From assembly GCF_006440775.1 (NCBI RefSeq), contig NZ_VFTZ01000018.1, forward strand, positions 48,167 to 112,166: 64,000 nt of DNA. The letters are read 5' to 3'. Origin of the DNA: Mesorhizobium sp. B2-7-2. GTDB taxonomy: Bacteria; Pseudomonadota; Alphaproteobacteria; Rhizobiales; Rhizobiaceae. Shown here in pieces: positions 1 through 8,009 of this stretch; the first letter of the stretch is position 1; each line of letters begins with the position of its first letter. The notes beneath the pieces are model-generated. The model saw only the letters and a list, made by a program, of their open reading frames with translations. It had not been told where the DNA came from and made no database searches. A program made the position numbers and the translations under genes.

Positions 1-293
1 CGTCCACCATGTGGGAGATAACATGCTGCAGCGTGGCTGATGCTGGCGCCGCCGCGCCCTCTATGGCCGACATGGATGTCTTCTCCCCAAGCTAAAACCC
101 CGAATTCAAATTTCTTGAATACATATATCGCCGCCCGAGCGAAATGCTAACCAAAGCACAGGCTGGACTGCAACGATTCACGGACTGATTTCGATAGCGG
201 TTTTCTAAATCACGCAGTGAAATTGCATCAGCGCAAAGCAGGCGTGTTGCGAGGGGCGCTGTCGACGATGCTGATATGGCCGCGGGCCGATAT
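1..293. other. Window edge without a confident gene
   Basis: No convincing gene lies here. An open frame on the plus strand from base 3 to a TAA at 93-95 could be the last 30 codons of a gene entering from the left, but it has no recognisable motif. The rest is AT-richer than the flanking genes (about 95-130 and 205-215) and probably holds a terminator or promoter region. I see no RNA gene. Confidence 0.4.
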
Positions 294-2069
294 TCAACGG
301 ACCTTGTAGATCTCGATCGGCTTTCCGGCGGTAGACTGGTCCAGTTCGAGCCATTCCGGCAGGTCGCCCCGCAGCAACGCCGCGACAAAACCCTTCGGCG
401 CGTCCAGAGCCAGCGATATCTCTTCCGTGTTGCCGCGGCAGATCGCGACTAGCCCGACATGCTCGCGTTCGATGACGGCGCGGGCGGCGTCCGGCGTCCC
501 CATGAACGCGTCGAGCATGGCGAGATTGCCGCCGACATTGCGGTGGTAAGGGCCGGCCAGCGCCCGGTGGCCGGTGAACGTCAATATTCCTGAGCCGAGA
601 TTGGACGAGGCAAGCACCGTCGTCGCGGGCATCGCGGCAAGATCGTGGAAGTCGCCCGGCTTGCCGCAGGTCACGGCATGGTCGGGGTCGGAATTAACCC
701 GCTGCGGCGCCTGCTGGACCACGGACTGCGCCGCCACCGCGACCCCGGCCCACGTCGCGTTGAGCGAGACCAGCCACGCCATGACGATGCCGGTGGAAAG
801 GCGCCACGAGGGCGCGGCGTTCGCCCGCAGGCGGATTCTCGCGATCCAGGCCGAGAGCGGCAGCACGGCGAAGGCGACGGAGAATGTCGAGCCACGCACC
901 TGCCAAAGGCTGACGCCGAAGGCGGCGACGAGCAGGATGGCGGCGAGCACCTCGGCGCGGCGCAGGCGACGGGTTCGGAGCTGAAAGCCGACCAGCAGGA
1001 TCGCGATGAAGGGGGTCACATAGCGCGCCGCCATCAGCTTCGGCTGGTGGATAGCGACGCTCCAGAAGGGCTGCGCTTCGACCACGTCGGCCAGCCAATA
1101 AATGCGGATACGTTCGTCCATGCCTGCATAGGGCGATGCCAGGCATTGTGGGAAGAACACGATCACAACGACCGCGACCACCGCCATCAGCGCCAGCATC
1201 GAAACCAGCCGCGCCCGGCGGCTGGATGCGGCAAAGGTACTGGCGATCACGAGGCCGAAGCCGGACAATGCGGCAACAGCGAACTGGAAGGAGGAGAAGG
1301 CGTCGCATTGGGCCACGCCCCAGTCGGCCGGCCGGATGGTCGCCACGAAGACCAGAGAGGCGATGCCGGCAAATCCGAGGCCGAAGCCTCGCGCCGTGAC
1401 GCGCTCCTTGTCGTCGAGGATGAACAGGACAGCGGCGCAGATGCCGAGCACCGCCACATAGGGAGCGGTCTCCATGCCGACCGCGAGCGTCAGGCTAGCG
1501 CAAATACCCGACAGAAGGGCAGCGGGCCGCCAGGAGGGCACTTCCATCAGAAGCCAGAGGCTGGCCGCCGTCAGCAACAGCTGGACGTTGTGGTGATCGA
1601 TCACCCCCGGGCTGTAGATCACCAGATAGAACAGCGCCGCCGTCGACAGGATGACTGCCGGCATCGCGACATTCGCAGCGGCGAAGCGCTGCGAGGCGCG
1701 CATGAGCACGAATATGGTCAGCCCGTAGAGGAGGGTCGGCCAGATGATCTGCGCGGCGCGCTCGGCGGTGGCCGTGCTGGCGCCCAGCGCATCGAAGGCC
1801 ATGATGATCAGCGCGAGCGGCGTATCGACAAGCCGCGACCAATGCATGACGAAGCCGCCCGAGGTTCCCATCCTGTATTGGTGGAGATCGAACCAGCCCT
1901 GCCCGCCGAGCAGGTCGCGAACCTCGACCAGCCGCAGCATGCTGTCATTGTCGGCGCCATAGTCGCCGAGGGTTGGAAAACCGGAAACGGCGTTGATCGT
2001 CAGCACCACCAGCGTAGCGCACAGCGCAAGCAGAAGGTCGTTTTTCCAACCGTTGCCTGGCATGGTCAT
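294..2069 (-). CDS. GT-C superfamily (STT3-like) integral membrane glycosyltransferase
   Basis: This 591-residue polytopic protein has about 11-13 hydrophobic segments and a C-terminal soluble domain of about 130 residues. Two motifs recall the oligosaccharyltransferase STT3 and related GT-C enzymes. One is an acidic loop after the first membrane segment (ADNDSMLRLVEVRDLL, residues about 39-54), resembling the D-x-D catalytic loop. The other is GVIDHHNVQ (about residue 155), resembling the DHH motif of STT3. GT-C enzymes use lipid-phosphate sugars on the periplasmic face. The sugar, carrier and acceptor cannot be deduced. No glycosylation genes flank it; the next gene downstream in its direction lies outside the window. 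Start is the first of two closely spaced ATGs (Met1 and Met3). Confidence 0.55.
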   Translation of the reverse strand: MTMPGNGWKNDLLLALCATLVVLTINAVSGFPTLGDYGADNDSMLRLVEVRDLLGGQGWFDLHQYRMGTSGGFVMHWSRLVDTPLALIIMAFDALGASTATAERAAQIIWPTLLYGLTIFVLMRASQRFAAANVAMPAVILSTAALFYLVIYSPGVIDHHNVQLLLTAASLWLLMEVPSWRPAALLSGICASLTLAVGMETAPYVAVLGICAAVLFILDDKERVTARGFGLGFAGIASLVFVATIRPADWGVAQCDAFSSFQFAVAALSGFGLVIASTFAASSRRARLVSMLALMAVVAVVVIVFFPQCLASPYAGMDERIRIYWLADVVEAQPFWSVAIHQPKLMAARYVTPFIAILLVGFQLRTRRLRRAEVLAAILLVAAFGVSLWQVRGSTFSVAFAVLPLSAWIARIRLRANAAPSWRLSTGIVMAWLVSLNATWAGVAVAAQSVVQQAPQRVNSDPDHAVTCGKPGDFHDLAAMPATTVLASSNLGSGILTFTGHRALAGPYHRNVGGNLAMLDAFMGTPDAARAVIEREHVGLVAICRGNTEEISLALDAPKGFVAALLRGDLPEWLELDQSTAGKPIEIYKVR

Positions 2070-2167
2070 GCTGGTCGCGATGCCCTGGAGAATTTTCGCG
2101 ATCCTGCACGATCGGGCGTAACAAAGCGTAAAGCCGCCGCGGCTGTAGCTGAAAGGGTCAGGCCTGG

Positions 2168-2210
2168 TTGGCTGCGATCCAGATCACAGCCCCTTGGCTG
2201 CGATCCAGAT
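2168..2210. repeat. Tandem 26-bp duplication at a gene end
   Basis: A 17-bp sequence beginning TTGGCTGCG occurs identically at 2168-2184 and 2194-2210, with a period of 26 bp. The second copy encodes the last codons of the methyltransferase on the minus strand (WIAA); the first lies at and beyond its stop. It looks like a recent slippage duplication spanning the stop codon, leaving the reading frame intact. Confidence 0.8.
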
Positions 2211-2858
2211 GACGTGGCGGGCGCCGCGCTTGCCGTTGGCCCGGATGTTGATCTCCTCGACCGCGAAGCCGGCCTGTTTCAGCCGCCGGGTGAAGCCGCT
2301 GTCCGGCCCTTGCGACCAGATCGCCAGCACGCCGCCGGGCTTCAACGCGGCGCGCGCGGCCGCAAGGCCGGCGGCGCCATAGAGCGTGTCATTGCCCTTG
2401 TGGACGATGCCTTCCGGACCATTGTCGACATCGAGCAGGATCGCGTCCCAGGCGGCTTTCTCCGCCCCTATCACCTGGCCGACATCGGCCTCGCGAATGG
2501 TGACGCGGGGATCGTCGAGGCAGCCACCGAAGATTTCCGCCATGGGGCCGCGTGCCCAGGCGACGACCGCGGGGACGAGTTCGGCAACGGTGACGGCAGC
2601 GTCTCGATCGAGCGCGGCGAGAGCGGCGCGCAAGGTGAAGCCCATGCCGAGCCCGCCGATAAGGATGCTTGGCCGCTCGCGTCCGGCGATACGCTGGCAG
2701 GAAAGCCTGGCCAGCGCTTCCTCGGAGCCGCTGAGGCGGCTGTTCATCAGCTCGTTGGTGCCGAGCATGATCGAGAATTCAGCGCCGCGCCGCTTCAGGC
2801 GCAGCTCCTGGCCGCCATCGGGCGTGCGGGCGGAGTCAAGCTGAACCCAGGGGATCAC
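2184..2858 (-). CDS. Spermidine synthase-fold methyltransferase-like protein
   Basis: The 224-residue product has the Rossmann core of the spermidine/spermine synthase and SAM-methyltransferase superfamily. Motif I is GGLGMGFTLR (residues 68-77), followed by an acidic VAELVP strand end (91-96) and DAILLDVDNGPEG (138-150), the acidic motif typical of spermidine synthase-like proteins. The N-terminal beta domain is short, so true polyamine synthesis is uncertain. I chose a GTG start (VIPWVQLDS) because upstream residues read as out-of-frame shadow of the neighbour. The gene begins 29 bp after the queuosine-precursor transporter on the same strand, so the two are probably co-transcribed; a direct role in queuosine supply is only suggested by that position. 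Confidence 0.7.
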   Translation of the reverse strand: MIPWVQLDSARTPDGGQELRLKRRGAEFSIMLGTNELMNSRLSGSEEALARLSCQRIAGRERPSILIGGLGMGFTLRAALAALDRDAAVTVAELVPAVVAWARGPMAEIFGGCLDDPRVTIREADVGQVIGAEKAAWDAILLDVDNGPEGIVHKGNDTLYGAAGLAAARAALKPGGVLAIWSQGPDSGFTRRLKQAGFAVEEINIRANGKRGARHVIWIAAKGL

Positions 2859-2887
2859 GGCCTGATTCCGCTTGCCGGGTTCATGGC

Positions 2888-3568
2888 CTAGAACGCGACT
2901 GCCGGCTGGCTCCAGCGCGCAGCGAGCAGCCGGTAGGGGATCAGCGCCACCACGGCGATGATCAGCTTCACCGAAAGGTCGCCGAGCGCCCAGGAGACCC
3001 AGCGCATCGTCTCGACCGGCAGCACGCCCACCAGCGGCGCGGTCTCCAGCGCGAAGCTGTCGTTGGGACCGGCAAAGGCGAAGGCGGCGGAGAAGGCGAC
3101 GCCGAAGAAAACGACGGTGTCGAAGATGGAGCCGACCAGCGTGCCGACGATCGGCGCGCGCCACCAGCTCTGCCGGCGCAGCCGGTTGAAGACGGTAACG
3201 TCGAGCAATTGCGCGGCGAGGAAGGCAGCTCCCGAGGCGGCTGCGATGCGCACCAGCCGGTCGGCGGCGGTTTCGAACTCGATCAGCCCGTGACGGAACA
3301 GGAAGGGAGGGATCAGGATCGAACAGGTCACCGCGGTCATGAAGCCGACGAACACCACCTTGCGCGCCACGGCCGGGCCGTAGCGGCGGTTGGCGAGGTC
3401 GGTGACCAGGAAGGAGAAAGGATAGGTGAAGGCGCCCCAGGTCAGCAGGTCCGCCAGCGACAGGCCGCCGACTTGGCCCTGCATCGGGAACTGCACGAGG
3501 ATGTTCGACGCCACGACGACAAGCGCCATGGCGGCCACGAAGGGCAAATATCGCGTCGGGAAATACAT
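2888..3568 (-). CDS. yhhQ: Queuosine precursor transporter, VUT/YhhQ family
   Basis: This 226-residue protein has six or more membrane segments. It carries hallmarks of the vitamin uptake transporter (VUT, COG1738, YhhQ) family: SNILVQFP near residue 21, LTWGAFTYPFSFLVTDLANRRYGP at about 43-66, and a C-terminal half with GTLVGSIFDTVVFF. YhhQ proteins import preQ0 or preQ1, 7-deazaguanine precursors of the tRNA base queuosine. A preQ1-I-like aptamer ends exactly on its start codon, independently supporting this substrate. The ATG at 3568 follows an AGGA Shine-Dalgarno at 8-nt spacing, embedded in the aptamer stem. The spermidine synthase-like gene follows 29 bp downstream. Confidence 0.9.
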   Translation of the reverse strand: MYFPTRYLPFVAAMALVVVASNILVQFPMQGQVGGLSLADLLTWGAFTYPFSFLVTDLANRRYGPAVARKVVFVGFMTAVTCSILIPPFLFRHGLIEFETAADRLVRIAAASGAAFLAAQLLDVTVFNRLRRQSWWRAPIVGTLVGSIFDTVVFFGVAFSAAFAFAGPNDSFALETAPLVGVLPVETMRWVSWALGDLSVKLIIAVVALIPYRLLAARWSQPAVAF

Positions 3569-3594
3569 TTTTTTATCCTGGGTAATGGAACCAG
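3566..3594 (-). promoter_or_regulatory. Minimal preQ1-I (class I) riboswitch with the start codon in its pseudoknot
   Basis: The 29-nt leader, read on the minus strand, fits the preQ1-I layout. P1 is CUGG (3594-3591) pairing with CCAG. Loop 1 is UUC, as in the conserved GGUUC. Next comes CAU as the P2 5' strand, a short UA loop, then the cytosine just before CCAG that would contact the ligand. An A-rich tail (GAUAAAAAA) precedes AUG as the P2 3' strand. CAU:AUG pairing places the yhhQ initiation codon inside the pseudoknot, and the AGGA Shine-Dalgarno overlaps the P1 strand. Ligand binding should therefore block translation initiation directly. P1 is 4 bp rather than the usual 5. This is my own fold, not a covariance-model hit. 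Confidence 0.78.
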
Positions 3595-3681
3595 CCGAGT
3601 GTCACGCCGACGCTCGCTCCTGTTTCGAGCATCGGCCTGGCCGAGCTCGAGGCGGTCGTCCCCCGCCTGAAAGCTGCTGCT

Positions 3682-3978
3682 TTAAGCGGCCGACTGCTCG
3701 GCCAGCTTCTTGGCGATCTGCTTCTTGAGCAGACGGGCGCGCTGCGACAATTCCTTGACGTCGGCCTTGGCCAGGAAAGCGTCGAGGCCGCCGCGGTGCT
3801 CGACCGAACGCAGCGCGTTGGCCGAAATGCGCAGGCGAACGTTCTGGTTCAGCGCTTCGGAAATCAGCGTCACATTGACCAGGTTCGGCAGGAAGCGACG
3901 CTTGGTCTTGTTGTTGGCGTGGCTCACATTGTTGCCGGTCTGGACTGCCTTGGCAGTGAGTTCGCAGGTGCGGGACAT
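3682..3978 (-). CDS. rpmB: 50S ribosomal protein L28
   Basis: The 98-residue basic protein matches bacterial L28: MSRTCELTAKAVQTGNNVSHANNKTKR at the N-terminus, then FLPNLVNVTL and LRISANALRSVEHRGGLDAFL. Alphaproteobacterial L28 is longer than the E. coli protein (78 residues), and this length is normal for Rhizobiales. It is a large-subunit component needed for assembly and subunit association. I use the ATG at 3978 (MSRTC) rather than 30 nt upstream because known L28 proteins begin there. The DUF3108 gene is divergent, an arrangement common in this order. Confidence 0.97.
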   Translation of the reverse strand: MSRTCELTAKAVQTGNNVSHANNKTKRRFLPNLVNVTLISEALNQNVRLRISANALRSVEHRGGLDAFLAKADVKELSQRARLLKKQIAKKLAEQSAA

Positions 3979-4233
3979 CTTGTCTAACCTCAGTTCTAAG
4001 CCTGCCAAACCATTCTGCCCGCGCCGGGCGGCGCGCGGTCTCGGTCAGGCGGCCTTTGGAAAAGTTGGCGTTCCATAGTGGCATTTCACCACTGCGTCAA
4101 GCTCCGGCACGCGCCCCGTTGTCAGGCACGCTCCATATAAAGGCCGGATTTCACAGTATAAGCCCATCGCGAAGGGATATGCCAGGCTGGAGCCGCTGCG
4201 TTCCGGCCGAACGCCAGGGATCAGCCAGCCGCC

Positions 4234-5022
4234 ATGCTCCGTCCTTCTCATGCATTCGCCGCCCTGCTTTCCGTCGCCGCACCGGCAACGAGCTTCGCCG
4301 CCGCGCCGCAGTCCTTCAGGGGCGAGTATACGGTGTCCTTTCTCGGCCTTTCGATCGCCAGGGCGACTTTCTCCAGCCGCTACCAAGGCGACACCTATGC
4401 CATCGATGGGACCGTCTCGGCCGCCGGCCTCGGCAAATTGTTCGACGACACGAAAGGCACGATTTCCTCAAAAGGCACCATTTCCGGCAAGCAGATGCAG
4501 CCGCATGCATTCCGGGCCGACTATACGTCCGGCAAGAAGGCTTCGATGGTCGACATCCGCTTCAACAACGGCGCCGTCACCTCCACGCAAGTCGTCCCCG
4601 CGCCAAAGAAGCGCGATCCGAAGAGCTGGGTGCAGCTGGGCGATAGCGACCTGAAATCGGTGCTCGATCCGATGGCCGCGACCGTCATCCATGCCGACAG
4701 CCTGGACAAGGTCTGCGGACGCACGGTCAAGTTCTATGATGGCGAGATGCGCGCCGACCTGACCTTGACCTATGCCTCCAAGGGTTCGATCTCGGTGCCG
4801 GGTTACAAGGGCGACACGGTGACCTGCAAAATGGGCTTCGAGCCGGTGGCGGGCTATCGCAAGGGCCGCAAGGCTTTGAATTTCCTGAAGAACAAGAGCC
4901 GCATGCTGGTGACGTTTGCACCGCTCGGCCAATCCGGCATATATGCGCCGATCCGCGCCACGGTCGGGACCCAGATTGGCCCGCTGACCATCAGCGCGAG
5001 ACGGTTCGAAGCGGTAAATTAG
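4234..5022 (+). CDS. DUF3108 periplasmic protein
   Basis: This 262-residue protein has a Sec-type signal peptide (hydrophobic residues about 8-20, cleavage near SFAAAPQ) and then an all-beta domain resembling DUF3108. Recognisable stretches include FRGEYTVSFLGLSIARATFSS and KFYDGEMRADLTLTY. DUF3108 proteins are periplasmic or outer-membrane-associated beta proteins of unknown function. A single cysteine pair (CGR near 161, TCKMGF near 194) could form a disulfide. The gene is divergent from rpmB, as in other Rhizobiales, but no functional link is known. Confidence 0.8.
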   Translation: MLRPSHAFAALLSVAAPATSFAAAPQSFRGEYTVSFLGLSIARATFSSRYQGDTYAIDGTVSAAGLGKLFDDTKGTISSKGTISGKQMQPHAFRADYTSGKKASMVDIRFNNGAVTSTQVVPAPKKRDPKSWVQLGDSDLKSVLDPMAATVIHADSLDKVCGRTVKFYDGEMRADLTLTYASKGSISVPGYKGDTVTCKMGFEPVAGYRKGRKALNFLKNKSRMLVTFAPLGQSGIYAPIRATVGTQIGPLTISARRFEAVN

Positions 5023-5054
5023 GACAGGCGCCACCGCGCGCCGGCGGGGGCAAT

Positions 5055-5942
5055 ATGGGGCGCGCAACACTGATCGGGTTTTCGGCGGTCGCCATGTGGG
5101 CGCTGCTGGCGCTGCTCACCAACGCTTCCGGACAGGTGCCGCCCTTCCTTTTGTCGGCCATCACCTTCGCCATCGGCACCTGCGTCGGCCTTGCGGCGCG
5201 GCTGGTGATGCCGGCCCCGGACCGGGGCCGGAAGATCCCGCCGCAGGTCTGGGTGATCGGCATAGCCGGTCTGTTCGGCTACCACTTCTTCTACTTCACG
5301 GCGCTGCGCAATGCGCCGGCGGTCGAGGCGAGCCTGATCGCCTATCTGTGGCCGCTGCTGATCGTGCTCGGCTCGGCGCTGATGCCGGGCGAGCGGCTCG
5401 CCTGGAACCACGTCGTCGGCGCGCTGCTCGGCCTTGCCGGCACCTTCCTGATCGTCACCAAGGGCGGCGGGCTGGCCTTCGACGCGCGCTACGCCTTTGG
5501 CTACGCGATGGCCGCCGTCTGCGCGCTGTTGTGGTCGTCCTATTCGCTCTTGTCGCGGCGTTTTCCGTCGGTACCGACCTCGATCGTCACCTGGTTCTGC
5601 GCGGCGACGTCGGTGCTGTCGCTGGCCTGCCACCTGCTGCTTGAGAAGACGGTTCTGCCGGACAGCCTCGGACAATGGCTGGCCGTCATCGGGCTCGGCC
5701 TGATGCCGGTGGGCGCGGCCTTCTATGCCTGGGATATCGGCGTCAAGCGCGGCAACATCCAGGTGCTGGGCGCCGCAAGCTACGCCGCGCCGCTTCTGTC
5801 GACGCTGGTGCTGATCGCCGCCGGCGTCGCCGAGCCGTCGCTGCGCATCCTCGCGGCGTGCGTGCTCATCACCGGAGGCGCCGCGCTCGCGGCGAAGTCG
5901 CTGCTGATGCGCAAGCCGGTGGCCAAGGAGGTCAACGCATGA
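5055..5942 (+). CDS. DMT-family exporter, YddG-like (aromatic amino acids)
   Basis: The 295-residue protein has about ten membrane helices in two EamA repeats. The N-terminus (MGRATLIGFSAVAMWALLALLTNASGQVPPF) and YHFFYFTALRNAPAVEASLIAYLWPLLIVL closely resemble YddG, an aromatic amino acid exporter of the drug/metabolite transporter superfamily. The substrate assignment comes only from this similarity; other EamA proteins export varied metabolites. The stop codon overlaps the start of the lysoplasmalogenase-like gene by 4 nt (ATGA), so the two are translationally coupled. The gap from the DUF3108 gene is 32 bp, so a three-gene operon is possible. Confidence 0.8.
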   Translation: MGRATLIGFSAVAMWALLALLTNASGQVPPFLLSAITFAIGTCVGLAARLVMPAPDRGRKIPPQVWVIGIAGLFGYHFFYFTALRNAPAVEASLIAYLWPLLIVLGSALMPGERLAWNHVVGALLGLAGTFLIVTKGGGLAFDARYAFGYAMAAVCALLWSSYSLLSRRFPSVPTSIVTWFCAATSVLSLACHLLLEKTVLPDSLGQWLAVIGLGLMPVGAAFYAWDIGVKRGNIQVLGAASYAAPLLSTLVLIAAGVAEPSLRILAACVLITGGAALAAKSLLMRKPVAKEVNA

Positions 5943-6610
5943 TGCCGTTTTCCGGCGGCATCGAGGCCAATGCCAACGCGACGCTTTTGTTCTCGTTCGT
6001 CGCGGCCGTGATCTACGCCTTTGCGCTCGACATGCCGCCGAAATGGACGCGCACGGCGGCAAAGACGTTTGCCGTGGCTTTGCTGGCCGTGCTTGCCGCC
6101 ATGCAGGGCGGTCCACTGCTGCTGGTCGCGGCGCTGGCACTCAGCGCCGTCGGCGACGCCTTCCTGTCGCGCGACGGCGAAAAGGCCTTTCTCGGCGGGC
6201 TGGCAAGCTTTCTCGCCGGTCATATCGCCTATGTCGCGCTGTTTTCGCAGGCAGGCGGCGGGCTCAGCCTGTTGAGGGCCGAATCCTGGCGCGGCGCGAT
6301 CGCCTTGGCCATGGCCGCATTCAGCATCGTCATGCTTGCCGCGCTCTGGCGCCGCGTCGGCCCCCAGCTGCGCGCGCCGGTCGCCGTCTATGTCGCGGCG
6401 ATCCTCGCCATGGGCATTTCGGCGCTCACCACGGACTATCCCTGGGTGGTCGCCGGCGCGGTGCTGTTCATCGCCTCGGACGGGCTGCTGGCAGCCGAGC
6501 GCTTCCTGCTCGCGGCGATCTCGCCGCATCGCGTCTGGATGCGCCATGCAGTCTGGGTGCTTTACTACGCCGCCCAGCTGGCGATCACGCTGGGATTTCT
6601 ACTCGCCTAG
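5939..6610 (+). CDS. Lysoplasmalogenase family (YhhN/TMEM86) membrane protein
   Basis: The 223-residue protein has about eight hydrophobic helices. It carries YhhN family signatures: ALALSAVGDAFLSRDGEKAFLGGLASFLAGHIAYVALF, FIASDGLLAAERF and VWVLYYAAQLAITLGFL. The conserved acidic residues within membrane segments (GDAF, SDGLLAAERF) match the proposed active site of TMEM86-type lysoplasmalogenases, which cleave vinyl-ether lysophospholipids. Bacterial members may have other lipid substrates. The chosen ATG overlaps the upstream transporter stop by 4 nt; a second ATG follows immediately. Confidence 0.85.
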   Translation: MMPFSGGIEANANATLLFSFVAAVIYAFALDMPPKWTRTAAKTFAVALLAVLAAMQGGPLLLVAALALSAVGDAFLSRDGEKAFLGGLASFLAGHIAYVALFSQAGGGLSLLRAESWRGAIALAMAAFSIVMLAALWRRVGPQLRAPVAVYVAAILAMGISALTTDYPWVVAGAVLFIASDGLLAAERFLLAAISPHRVWMRHAVWVLYYAAQLAITLGFLLA

Positions 6611-6711
6611 TGCGTTTCACCGTTTCACGGAAAGGACGAAACGCCCTATCTCTTTGTTTTTTACCAATTTCAGACGGAAAACCGCCCACACTTTTCCTGG
6701 AATTGCTCTAG
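6611..6711. repeat. Palindromic intergenic repeat of the AAACCGC...CACTTTT type
   Basis: The spacer between two convergent genes is filled by a structured element. GCGTTTC (6612-6618) pairs with GAAACGC (6638-6644). A second hairpin has arms around CAATTTCAG and CTGGAATTG, flanking the core ACGGAAAACCGCCCACACTTTT. Related cores recur in this window at about 22395, 40620, 20650 and 45500. The element may serve as a bidirectional terminator for the convergent pair; function unproven. Confidence 0.65.
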
Positions 6712-7133
6712 ACCGGCTGCCAGCCCGGCTCGGCCAGCTCGAAAGCGGCGAAATCGAAGCCCGGCGCCACGGTGCAGCCGACCAGCGTCCATTCACCGAG
6801 GCTGCGCGCCGACTGCCACCAGCCGGCCGGCACGACGATCTGCGGCCGCTCGCCGGCGGTAAGGGCCGTGCCAAGCACCTGCTCGATGATGGCGCCTGCG
6901 CCTTCCTCATGCGTCGTCAGCGCCAGCGGCGCGCCGGCGTAAAAGTGCCAGACTTCGGCGGCGTCCTTCACCCGATGCCAGGCCGAAAGCTGGCCTTGCT
7001 CGAGCAGGAAGTAGATCGCGGTCGAATGACCGCGCGGGCCACCCGCGGCGTCGCGAAAGGTCTCGGCGTACCAGCCGCCCTCGGGATGCGGCTTGAGGCC
7101 TAGCGTTGCGATAATCTCGGCGGCGCTGGTCAT
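6708..7133 (-). CDS. Cupin_5 (DUF985) domain protein
   Basis: The 141-residue protein is a single small cupin of the DUF985/Cupin_5 family. Characteristic stretches are LGLKPHPEGGWYAETFRD (residues 11-28), STAIYFLLEQGQLSAWHRV (37-55), DAAEVWHFYAGAPL (57-70), and VPAGWWQSARSLGEWTLVGCTVAPGFDFAAFEL. The family includes proteins related to yeast Yml079w; no reaction is established, although the pocket may bind a small ligand or metal. It overlaps the edge of the intergenic repeat at its 3' end. The glyoxalase II-like gene lies 53 bp downstream of the start side, on the same strand. Confidence 0.85.
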   Translation of the reverse strand: MTSAAEIIATLGLKPHPEGGWYAETFRDAAGGPRGHSTAIYFLLEQGQLSAWHRVKDAAEVWHFYAGAPLALTTHEEGAGAIIEQVLGTALTAGERPQIVVPAGWWQSARSLGEWTLVGCTVAPGFDFAAFELAEPGWQPV

Positions 7134-7186
7134 TGGCGGTCTTTGCTGCGACGAACGTCGAGCCTTTTGGTCGACATATGGTGGAA

Positions 7187-7954
7187 CTAAAAATTGTCCT
7201 TGCGCTTGCGGATCTCGGCAAACACCTCGGCGTCCGAGGCTTTCTCCATGCCGAGATGCTTACGGATCGCCGGGTCGTGCCAGCGCAAGAACGGGTTGGT
7301 CGACAATTCCTCGCCGATGGTCGTCGGCAATGTCGGCTTGTTGTCGGCGCGCAGCGCCTCGATCCTCGCCGCGCGCTGCTTCAGCGCCGGGTTGCTCGGG
7401 TCGACCGTCACCGCGAAACGGGCATTGGCCAAGGTGTATTCGTGACCGCAATAGATGGCGGTTTGCGCCGGCAGCGCCGCCAGCTTCTTCAAAGAGTCAT
7501 ACATAACCGGCGACTTGCATTCGAACAGGCGGCCGCAACCCAGCGCAAACAGCGTGTCGGCGGTGAAGGCCACTTTCGAAGCCGGCAGATAGTAGGAGAC
7601 GTGGCCGGCGGTATGGCCGGGCGTCTCGATGACCTCGATGCGTTCCTCGCCAAGGAGCACGACCGAGCCTTGGCTGACCGTCTCGTCGATGCCCGGGATC
7701 TTCGCCTTCTCGGCTTCCGGGCCGACGATGCGCAATTTGAAGCGTTCCTTCAGCGCCAGATTGGCTTCGACATGGTCGGCATGGTGGTGCGTGGTGAGGA
7801 TCAATGTCGGCGTCCACCCGGTGCGCTTGATCGCCGCCAGGATCGGCGCTTCTTCCGGCGCGTCGATGATTGCCGTTTGTCCGCTTTTCGGATCGTGGAC
7901 CAGCACGCCGAAATTGTCGGTGCGGCACATGAACTGCTCGATTTCGACCGGCAT
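7187..7954 (-). CDS. gloB: Hydroxyacylglutathione hydrolase (glyoxalase II)
   Basis: The 255-residue metallo-beta-lactamase-fold enzyme carries the dinuclear metal motif THHHADH (residues 55-61). Downstream metal ligands lie in ETPGHTAGHVSYY and FTADTLFALGCGRLFE, and CGHEYT follows. The C-terminal alpha domain (NPALKQRAARIEALRADNKPTLPTTIGEEL...NPFLR) is the glutathione-binding domain that separates true glyoxalase II from other family members. It hydrolyses S-D-lactoylglutathione to D-lactate and glutathione, completing methylglyoxal detoxification. Length is typical of bacterial GloB. It is divergent from the methyltransferase gene at 8089. Confidence 0.95.
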   Translation of the reverse strand: MPVEIEQFMCRTDNFGVLVHDPKSGQTAIIDAPEEAPILAAIKRTGWTPTLILTTHHHADHVEANLALKERFKLRIVGPEAEKAKIPGIDETVSQGSVVLLGEERIEVIETPGHTAGHVSYYLPASKVAFTADTLFALGCGRLFECKSPVMYDSLKKLAALPAQTAIYCGHEYTLANARFAVTVDPSNPALKQRAARIEALRADNKPTLPTTIGEELSTNPFLRWHDPAIRKHLGMEKASDAEVFAEIRKRKDNF

Positions 7955-8009
7955 CGCATGTCTCCCTTTGTCGTCGCAGACATAGGGCGGCCGGCAGCCG
8001 ATGTCATCC

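Noticed and set aside
3..95. C-terminal fragment of a gene entering from the left
   Set aside because: Open frame of 30 codons only, without motif or codon-bias support; kept as a remark in the edge region and not called as a gene.
645..2891. A 748-codon plus-strand open frame over the GT-C and methyltransferase genes
   Set aside because: It spans two well-supported minus-strand genes and their spacer and is rich in His, Arg, Asp and Gly, typical of shadow frames.
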